A stretch of 64,000 nucleotides of DNA from an uncultured Candidatus Melainabacteria bacterium (GTDB lineage: Bacteria; Cyanobacteriota; Vampirovibrionia; Gastranaerophilales; Gastranaerophilaceae): assembly GCA_934754425.1 (NCBI GenBank), contig CAKVIN010000004.1, forward strand, positions 1 through 64,000, given 5' to 3'. Shown here one piece after another: positions 60,297 through 64,000 of the stretch (positions within the stretch are counted from its first letter, which is position 1; each line of letters starts with the position of its first letter). The position numbers and the translations under genes were made by a program. A model generated the notes under the pieces. The model was not told the DNA's origin. It did not search any database and saw nothing but the letters and a program-made list of their open reading frames with translations.

Positions 60297-63047
60297 ATGA
60301 AGAAGGGTGTAAAAATATTAGTTGGCACGGTTTGTTCCGCAGTAATTCTTACGAGCGGAATTATCGGAACATATTTATACGTCCTTCCGGCTGTTGTTTC
60401 ATCCTCTTGGGTAAACAAAACTATTTGCAAAGAGGTTAAAAAATTTTTAGATGCAGATTTAATCATACAAAATCCAAAACTTGCAACAAGCTTTAGTCCT
60501 AATATTGGATTTACTTTAGATGAAATCAGCCTTAAAAAAAATAAAAAAGAAATTCTTAATTTAAAGAATTTGGATACAAAATTCTCGTTCAGTGATATTT
60601 TTTCTAAACGCATAATTGTGAAAAAAATTATGGCTGAAAATATTTATGCAAACGCTTCCGAGCTTTCTGCATTAATTCCGCAACAAGAGAAAAAAGAAGA
60701 AAAAGAAAGCCCTATTACGCTTGATTTTTACTCAACACTTTTAGGTGTGAGAAAATGTTTGATAACGTATAATTCTTCCGATTTTGGTATCATATTTGAT
60801 GCAAAAAACGTAATGTTCGATAGAACAAGAGCAAAAAAATACCTGCATTTTGATTTCAATTTTGCAATGAGCAAAGGACAGGATAAAATCGTTGTTTCTG
60901 CTGATGACCAACATAGAATATATATGGGCAATGGCGAATTGCATGTTGATAGCTTCCCAATAGAAATTGATAAATCAAAAATTGTTATTGACATGTTTGC
61001 ATCAAGAAAAACCGGAATTGAAGCAAATATTGCGGCATCCAAGTTTAAAGCTCGTGATATTTATAACATGTTAACGTCTAATTTAATTATTCCAAACGGT
61101 AAAGAACTTCTTGCGCCGATTGTAGATGTAAATGGCAGTGTGGATTTTAACCTTCATCTTACAAAAAATAATATCAGAGGCGACATTAATGTTAATGAAT
61201 CAGAATTTAAAGTTAAAGATTTATTAAACATGCCGGTAAAAATTACGCAAGGCATCGTAGAAATTGGCAACAAAGATATTGCATTGAAGGATTTCAAGGG
61301 TTTTTATAATAACAAAAAAGAAAACAGTTTTGTAATGTCAGGAGATGTTAAAGATTATTGGAAAACTTGTGATACCAAAATTGTTTCTGATATTTTTGTA
61401 AATGATGATTTCTTCAAAAATTATTTAACAAAAATGCTTGGTGCACCGATTAATCTAATTGGTGATGCGGGTTCAAGATTAACTTTAACCTCTAAAAACG
61501 GTTCTTGTGACTTGGTTTGGTATTTTTTACTAAGAGAAGGCGAAGGTTTTAAATTTGGCGAACAATCAATGGTGCTAAATGACTATAAAACCTTATTCAA
61601 AGTTGATTTGAGCGTTGTTAAAAATATTCTGAAAATAAATACAATTGATTATTATATAACTAATGAGCTTAAAAAAGGCATGACGCCGGTATTATCACTC
61701 AATGGCAATTTAGACATGGCAGATAATATGAAGTTATTAGATATAAATATGAAAATTCCACGTCCTTTGCCAAGTGAATTTTTAAACTTTTTATGCGGAC
61801 AAAAAGTGTTCAAAAAAGGAACAATTTCAGGTAATTTAAGCTTGGATAATTCCGGCGCATACCCAGTTATGGATGGTGCAATAAGTTTGGATAAAGTTTT
61901 TATTCCGGCTCAAAGACTTTATATTAAATCTGCAAAAATCGGTGCAAAAGGTGATAAATTAGGCGCAATTGCAAGTGGTCGATTTAAACGCTCAAAATAT
62001 GATTTTAACGGATACATTGTTAACGATTTAAGACTTCCGATTGTTGTCAAGAATGTTAATCTTACTGTTGATAATGTCGATGTAGAAAAAATGTTGAATA
62101 TAAATAATTCAACAAACAACACGCAAACTGCAGAACAAGCTTTGAATGTTGATAATCAAACTTCTGAAAGTGATGATATTCCAACATTCACAAAAGGATT
62201 AATTATCGTTGAAAAATGTATGTTTAATCTTGAAAAAGGCAAATATAAAAATATAGATTTTGGAAATTTACATGCTAATTTAACACTTGATAAGGATGGA
62301 GTTCTTGAATTACAATCAAATAAATTTGATATTGCAGAAGGGATTTCTACGTTAAAAGTAAAAGCGGATTTAATCAAAAATCTTTATTACTTAAGGCTTG
62401 GAGTTAAAGACGTAAATTCCACAACTATGGCTGATGCGCTTTTGGGCTTACCAAGAGAAATTTCCGGCAAAGCAATGGGATTAGTTGAAATCAATACCGA
62501 TTCAAGCTTAAAACTTAACGGTGATATAAAATTTAATATTCAAAACGGAACGATTGAAAAAGTCGGATACGTAGAATATATATTGAAAGCCGCTTCTCTA
62601 TTCAGAAATCCGCTTGCTATGATTACTCCTGCAACTTTTGGAGATTTAGTTAATATTCCGGACGGCAAATTTGATGTTATAAAAGGTGAAATGAAACTTA
62701 AAGATAATGTTATTCAAAGAATGATAATAAAATCTTCCGCTAAACAATTAAGCTCATTTATTATTGGCAGATATGATTTAGAAACGAATGACGCTTCACT
62801 TCGAATTTATACCAAAATGTCAAATAAAGGTGAAGGTTTTGCCGGATTTTTGAGAAATATATCGTTGAATAGCCTTGCAAATAAAATTTCGGCGAGCGGA
62901 AGAAATGACAGTAATTATTATGCTGCAGAGCTTGAACAATTACCAAAAATAGAAGCAGACGAAAAGGATTGTCAAGTATTCTTAACTACTGTCGATGGTG
63001 ATGTTATTAACTTTAACTTTTTATCTTCATTGAAGAGAATTAAATAA
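60297..63047 (+). CDS. AsmA-like/DUF3971-type envelope protein
   Basis: From ATG 60297 the protein has 916 residues: an N-terminal membrane anchor (about 4-28, VKILVGTVCSAVILTSGIIGTYLYV) and a long beta-rich periplasmic body with AsmA-type units (NIGFTLDEISLKKNKKEIL, FNLHLTKNNIRGDINVNESE, ISGNLSLDNSGAYPVMDGAI) and an AsmA_2-like C-terminal part (LKLNGDIKFNIQNGTIEKVG). Such proteins are thought to bridge inner and outer membrane for lipid transport. A TTG start 18 nt upstream is possible but would lie inside the -10 region. Confidence 0.72.
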   Translation: MKKGVKILVGTVCSAVILTSGIIGTYLYVLPAVVSSSWVNKTICKEVKKFLDADLIIQNPKLATSFSPNIGFTLDEISLKKNKKEILNLKNLDTKFSFSDIFSKRIIVKKIMAENIYANASELSALIPQQEKKEEKESPITLDFYSTLLGVRKCLITYNSSDFGIIFDAKNVMFDRTRAKKYLHFDFNFAMSKGQDKIVVSADDQHRIYMGNGELHVDSFPIEIDKSKIVIDMFASRKTGIEANIAASKFKARDIYNMLTSNLIIPNGKELLAPIVDVNGSVDFNLHLTKNNIRGDINVNESEFKVKDLLNMPVKITQGIVEIGNKDIALKDFKGFYNNKKENSFVMSGDVKDYWKTCDTKIVSDIFVNDDFFKNYLTKMLGAPINLIGDAGSRLTLTSKNGSCDLVWYFLLREGEGFKFGEQSMVLNDYKTLFKVDLSVVKNILKINTIDYYITNELKKGMTPVLSLNGNLDMADNMKLLDINMKIPRPLPSEFLNFLCGQKVFKKGTISGNLSLDNSGAYPVMDGAISLDKVFIPAQRLYIKSAKIGAKGDKLGAIASGRFKRSKYDFNGYIVNDLRLPIVVKNVNLTVDNVDVEKMLNINNSTNNTQTAEQALNVDNQTSESDDIPTFTKGLIIVEKCMFNLEKGKYKNIDFGNLHANLTLDKDGVLELQSNKFDIAEGISTLKVKADLIKNLYYLRLGVKDVNSTTMADALLGLPREISGKAMGLVEINTDSSLKLNGDIKFNIQNGTIEKVGYVEYILKAASLFRNPLAMITPATFGDLVNIPDGKFDVIKGEMKLKDNVIQRMIIKSSAKQLSSFIIGRYDLETNDASLRIYTKMSNKGEGFAGFLRNISLNSLANKISASGRNDSNYYAAELEQLPKIEADEKDCQVFLTTVDGDVINFNFLSSLKRIK

Positions 63048-63060
63048 CATACAAAATAAT

Positions 63061-64000
63061 TTACTCTTTGTTTCCGACTCCACGTGTAATTGCTTCCAGA
63101 ATTCGTTTTACTTTTACAACTTCAATACCGCTAATTTCTTCTTGAATTTCATTCGCAGCGGGAATTATTATTCGTTTAAAGCCTAGTTTTTGAGCTTCTG
63201 TTATACGTTTTTCAATATGATTTACGGCTCTAATTTCTCCGGATAATCCAATTTCTCCAACTATTGCTGTGTGAGAATCAAAAACCACATCTCTTACACA
63301 AGTAACAATTGCAAGTGCAATACCTAAATCTGCTGCGGGCTCATTCACATCAATCCCACCGATTACATTAACATAAACATCTTGCTTAGAAAGATTTAAG
63401 CCAATACGTTTTTCAAGAACAGCTAAAATTTGTAAAACACGTCCTGTATCAACACCATTAGCAACACGTCTTGGAGCCGGATAAGGAGTTGTACCGACAA
63501 GTGCTTGAATTTCAACCAATAAAGGTCTTGTGCCCTCACTTGTTACAATAATCGTACTCCCGGGAGTTTGAGTTTGATTATATTCTTTCAAGAATAATTC
63601 GCTCGGATTAACAACTTCTGTTAAACCTTTTTGTCCCATCTCAAAAATTCCGACTTCTGATGTGTTGCCAAAACGGTTTTTGATAGAACGTAAAATTCTA
63701 TAAGATTTATACTTATCGCCCTCAAATTGTATTACAGTATCCACCATATGCTCAAGAACTTTAGGGCCGGCAATATTGCCTTCTTTTGTTACATGCCCGA
63801 TTACAATAATTGAAATATTTTGGCTTTTTGCAATTTGCATCAAAATATTACAACATTCTCTAATCTGAGAAACGCTACCGGCTGAACTCTGAATAGCTGA
63901 AGTATAAATTGCTTGAATACTGTCAACAATCACTAAGTCAGGCATCATTTCTTCTATATGTTTTCTAACCAGTTCAAGATTTGTTTGGGGGTAAATGTAT
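63061..64000 (-). CDS. radA: DNA repair protein RadA (Sms), C-terminal part
   Basis: The gene runs off the right edge; 313 codons are visible, starting within the RecA-like ATPase after Walker A. It shows PDLVIVDSIQAIY (Walker B), VIGHVTKEG, the RadA-specific KNRFG motif, and the Lon-like C-terminal domain with DVYVNVIGGIDVNEPAADLGIALAI and GEIGLSGEIRAV. The in-frame sequence continues to position 64000. RadA drives branch migration in recombination. Confidence 0.95.
   Translation of the reverse strand, partial: YIYPQTNLELVRKHIEEMMPDLVIVDSIQAIYTSAIQSSAGSVSQIRECCNILMQIAKSQNISIIVIGHVTKEGNIAGPKVLEHMVDTVIQFEGDKYKSYRILRSIKNRFGNTSEVGIFEMGQKGLTEVVNPSELFLKEYNQTQTPGSTIIVTSEGTRPLLVEIQALVGTTPYPAPRRVANGVDTGRVLQILAVLEKRIGLNLSKQDVYVNVIGGIDVNEPAADLGIALAIVTCVRDVVFDSHTAIVGEIGLSGEIRAVNHIEKRITEAQKLGFKRIIIPAANEIQEEISGIEVVKVKRILEAITRGVGNKE

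Overview
The window is strongly AT-rich, gene-dense bacterial chromosome with no rRNA or tRNA gene that I can see. The gene set points to a Gram-negative, probably flagellated bacterium related to non-photosynthetic cyanobacteria (Gastranaerophilales / Vampirovibrionia, formerly Melainabacteria). Reasons: an outer-membrane TolC-type channel and an AsmA-like protein; a flagellar cluster and two sigma-28 promoters; a B12-type radical SAM/DUF2344 gene next to RNase E/G; Mini-RNase III, RicT and GpsA; no photosynthesis genes; and many lineage-type proteins carrying a short N-terminal F(K/R)(G/A/S) motif. The taxonomic call is inference.

Layout. 1-8 kb: a truncated dehydrogenase, yidC, a sugar-nucleotide cytidylyltransferase with a PanE-like reductase, mrnC, TPR and FtsB/DivIC-like genes, a putative surface protein, typA. 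7.7-8.1 kb: a REP palindrome and what looks like a complete type I toxin-antitoxin locus. 8.2-14 kb: dnaK, a repeat cluster followed by a second copy of the dnaK 3' end, and two paralogous membrane proteins. 14-20 kb: xerD, tpiA, an anti-sigma/ECF sigma/Spy-like envelope-stress operon, rng. 20-23 kb: a MITE-like element and a second copy of the 3' end of the radical SAM gene. 23-32 kb: STAS protein, structured leader plus lytic transglycosylase, rsmI, HEAT-like protein, DMT transporter, tag, aspS, rpmI-rplT, a sigma-28 gene. 32-39 kb: csaB-kdgK-eda, CHASE2 adenylate cyclase, GNAT protein, pnuC. 39-50 kb: mutS, tandem membrane AAA+ ATPases, a second sigma-28 gene, tandem 105-bp repeats, maf, radical SAM, tolC-like. 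50-64 kb: fusA, SIMPL, ricT-gpsA, DUF308, fliJ-fliK-flgF/G cluster, AsmA-like protein, truncated radA.

Main findings. (1) The 7.8-8.0 kb locus has a 28-residue hydrophobic peptide with a strong ribosome-binding site, a sense promoter and terminator, and a convergent antisense promoter whose transcript would end at a hairpin inside the peptide gene. (2) At least eight otherwise unlike proteins share the N-terminal F(K/R)(G/A/S) motif. (3) Two genes, dnaK and the radical SAM gene, have a displaced extra copy of their 3' end on the far side of a short palindromic-repeat element; the dnaK copy differs only at synonymous third positions. (4) Two uncharacterised genes are preceded by perfect sigma-28 promoters inside a near-identical stretch of about 50 bp. 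(5) Several genes have a -10 box 6-7 nt before the start codon and no ribosome-binding site, which suggests leaderless transcripts.
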